NCBI GenBank assembly: GCA_902535155.1
Contig: CACASB010000009.1
Location: 1-36,083, forward strand
Direction of reading: 5' to 3'
Length of the DNA stretch: 36,083 bases
Source of the DNA: an uncultured Pelagibacteraceae bacterium
GTDB taxonomy: Bacteria; Pseudomonadota; Alphaproteobacteria; Pelagibacterales; Pelagibacteraceae
Shown here: positions 34,379-36,083 of the stretch, in pieces
Position numbering within the stretch: the stretch's first letter is position 1
Layout of the letters: the number at the start of each line of letters is the position of its first letter
Notes under the pieces: generated by a model
What the model was told of the DNA's origin: nothing
Databases searched by the model: none
What the model saw: the letters and a program-made list of their open reading frames with translations, nothing else
Made by a program: the position numbers and the translations under genes

Positions 34379-35935
34379 TTACAAAATTCTTGGCGCTATA
34401 AACACCAAAAGTTCATTAAGTTTATCTGATTTTGACGAACCTTGAAACATTTTTCCTAAAATAGGTACTTTTGAAACCCCTGGAACAGCATCTTTTGAAT
34501 TTGCTACTTCATTTTTTTTAATTCCACCAATTACGACAATATCGCCATCAGCAACTAATAGTTTTGTTGTAATTTCCATTTTATTAATTCCAATAGAGCC
34601 AGGATTTGTTCTATCTGGAGTATCGTTATTAACTTGTATTTCCATTAAAACATTACCGTCACCAATAATACTTGGGGTAATTTTCAATATTAGAGCAGCA
34701 TCAACAAGTTGTGGTCCTGTATCGCCACTACCTGGAAGCTGAATTTGAACACCTTGTTTAATTGATGCTGTTTGATTATCTAAAGAGAAAAGTTTGGGAT
34801 TTGAAATAGTTTTGCTCAACCCTTCTGTTTCTAGAGCATCTAATTGAAGTTTTAAAACTGCAGAACCTGTTCTTCTTAAAACTCCAATTCCGCTAGTTGC
34901 TGCTCCTACAGCATTAGATGCAAAAATATTATCTGATGCACCCCCTATAGCAGCTGTGCCAGAACTAATAGCTCCTCCTGTACCTTCGGTTTCACCGACA
35001 GATGACACACCTCCTGCAGTACCACCAGCTCTAACTCTATTTCTTGTATAAGCTGCACCAAGTTTTGTTCCTAACGCACGTTCAAAGTTTGAGGTTGCTT
35101 CAACAATAAATGCTTCCATCAAAACTTGTTTTGTTCTTACATCAATTTCTCTAATTATTTTATCAACTACATCTAAATCTTTTTCTTTACCTCTTACTAT
35201 TATAGATCTTGTAGTTTTTTCCTCTGTTACTTGAATTGGAACAAATGCTCCACTTGTGGCTGTTGAGGTAAACAATTCTGTAATTGTAGCTTTAGCCTCT
35301 GCAGGTGAAATGTAATATAATCTAAAAATTTCAGAGATGATTGGTTCAACAGAGTCTTCTAATTCAACTTTCTTTTTGACTGCTTGGGCTCTTGCAGATT
35401 TATAACTTTCTTGTGAAGTTAAAGTTGATGGTGTTGCTACTCTAATTATATTACTTCCTACATCAATATCTGCTGCATAATTTTTTATATCTAAAAGAGC
35501 ATTAAATGCTTTGTCCCAAGGAACGTTAACAAGTTCTGCTGTTATAGATCCAGCAACATCTTCGCCGACAAGAATATTAATATCTCCAATCTTAGCCATT
35601 AAATTCATTGCCTCTTCATAGTCCATGTTTTGAAATTTAAAAGATACGTTCTGCTTTAAATTTGGATAATCTTCAGAAATTAAAAGGTAATTTCTCTCTT
35701 TTACAGAAGATATTTTTTTTCTTTTTTGAAGTTTTGTTACATCTGCTTCAGCAGGAATAGGTCCCATTTTTGCATCTTTTTCAATCTCAGCTTTTCCAAT
35801 TTTTTTTACATCTGTTTTTATTAGAGGTGTATCGTGTTTAAAACCTTTTACTTTTTTGCCTGTTTGAGTACATCCAGTTACAAGAAAAATTAACAAAATA
35901 AAACTTAAAATTATTTTATAGTAATCATTTTTCAT
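34379..35935 (-). CDS. pilQ: Type IV pilus secretin PilQ (lipoprotein form)
   Basis: Outer-membrane secretin through which the pilus emerges, 518 residues. The signal is of lipoprotein type: ILSFILLIFLVTGCTQTG, lipidated Cys22. A Secretin/TonB N-terminal (STN) domain follows (VSFKFQNMDYEEAMNLMAKI, VPWDKAFNALLDIKNYA), then a secretin N1-like domain (EIFRLYYISPAEAKATITEL, TTRSIIVRGKEKDLDVVDK). The secretin channel comes last (VLMEAFIVEATSNFERALG, SNPKLFSLDNQTASIKQGVQ, VADGDIVVIGGIKKNE, VPGVSKVPILGKMFQ, LLVFIAPRIL). A Gly/Ser/Ala-rich insert at about 300-345 is probably the channel gate or cap loop. No AMIN domain is visible, so it is shorter than Pseudomonas PilQ and nearer the MshL layout. Placed ahead of pilB and pilC. 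Confidence 0.93.
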   Translation of the reverse strand: MKNDYYKIILSFILLIFLVTGCTQTGKKVKGFKHDTPLIKTDVKKIGKAEIEKDAKMGPIPAEADVTKLQKRKKISSVKERNYLLISEDYPNLKQNVSFKFQNMDYEEAMNLMAKIGDINILVGEDVAGSITAELVNVPWDKAFNALLDIKNYAADIDVGSNIIRVATPSTLTSQESYKSARAQAVKKKVELEDSVEPIISEIFRLYYISPAEAKATITELFTSTATSGAFVPIQVTEEKTTRSIIVRGKEKDLDVVDKIIREIDVRTKQVLMEAFIVEATSNFERALGTKLGAAYTRNRVRAGGTAGGVSSVGETEGTGGAISSGTAAIGGASDNIFASNAVGAATSGIGVLRRTGSAVLKLQLDALETEGLSKTISNPKLFSLDNQTASIKQGVQIQLPGSGDTGPQLVDAALILKITPSIIGDGNVLMEIQVNNDTPDRTNPGSIGINKMEITTKLLVADGDIVVIGGIKKNEVANSKDAVPGVSKVPILGKMFQGSSKSDKLNELLVFIAPRIL

Positions 35936-35938
35936 AAT

Positions 35939-36083
35939 TTATTTTTCTCTCTCAATAATCTGATTTTTAAAATTTATGACAACTAATGAATCTTCATTTT
36001 CTCTTTCAAAAACAATTTCTTTTGAGTCTAATGCAATTAATCTTACTCCTGGCGATAATTCTTCGAATAAATTTAATGTTAAA
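35939..36083 (-). CDS. C-terminal end of a gene in the pilP position (partial)
   Basis: The last 48 codons of a gene entering from the right edge. They end with the segment SPGVRLIALDSKEIVFEREN and a tail NFKNQIIEREK before TAA at 35941-35939, 3 nt ahead of the pilQ ATG. The pattern of a short strand, a glycine turn and a hydrophobic strand (VRLIALDSKEIVF) resembles the end of PilP/GspC HR-type domains. pilP normally precedes pilQ in pilMNOPQ clusters. The identity is a guess from position and a short segment. Confidence 0.5.
   Translation of the reverse strand, partial: LTLNLFEELSPGVRLIALDSKEIVFERENEDSLVVINFKNQIIEREK

Overview
The window is AT-rich and gene-dense. Most genes abut or overlap by 1-29 nt, and no intergenic gap reaches 200 nt. 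The gene content points to a streamlined marine alphaproteobacterium of the SAR11 group (Pelagibacterales): a tandem glycine riboswitch ahead of gcvT-gcvH-gcvP, an alphaproteobacterial-type dimeric NADP isocitrate dehydrogenase, and a compact type IV pilus locus. The SAR11 assignment is my inference from content and composition; no rRNA or other marker gene is present.

Left part (1-10,698), all on the minus strand. Reading in the direction of transcription: psd, pssA, a GT-A-like glycosyltransferase, rlmE, a CBS-less guaB, a small TPR protein, guaA and an EamA transporter form one tightly coupled run. A small 2OG-Fe(II) oxygenase-like gene follows, with its own likely promoter. Then comes the glycine cleavage operon gcvT-gcvH-gcvP behind a tandem glycine riboswitch; gcvP runs off the left edge. 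The riboswitch has a 12-nt perfect inverted repeat that could alternately sequester or free the gcvT start codon.

icd (10,699-11,913) is on the plus strand, divergent from psd, and converges on the end of the pilus operon with overlapping stop codons.

Pilus part. From 28,729 leftwards to 11,910 runs one long minus-strand series: a TPR/beta-barrel outer-membrane protein, a putative 27-aa leader ORF, a FecR-domain protein with a very lysine-rich tail, a CHASE2-PP2C (SpoIIE/RsbU-type) membrane phosphatase, a beta-propeller autotransporter, pilT, four minor-pilin-like genes (fimT/gspH, pilV, pilW, pilX), an unrecognised secreted protein and a giant PilY1-like adhesin. To its right, a second minus-strand unit carries the likely major pilin, a second pilin and a small lipoprotein. 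Divergent from these are two tandem STAS anti-anti-sigma proteins and an RsbW-like ATPase. From the right edge leftwards run a partial gene in the pilP position, the pilQ secretin, pilB (split by a single-base frameshift in a 10-A run) and pilC.

Together the right two thirds looks like a complete pilus extension, retraction and adhesin set interleaved with all three parts of a partner-switching circuit: membrane phosphatase, two STAS proteins and an ATPase. No sigma factor is present locally. This combination is the most interesting system in the window.
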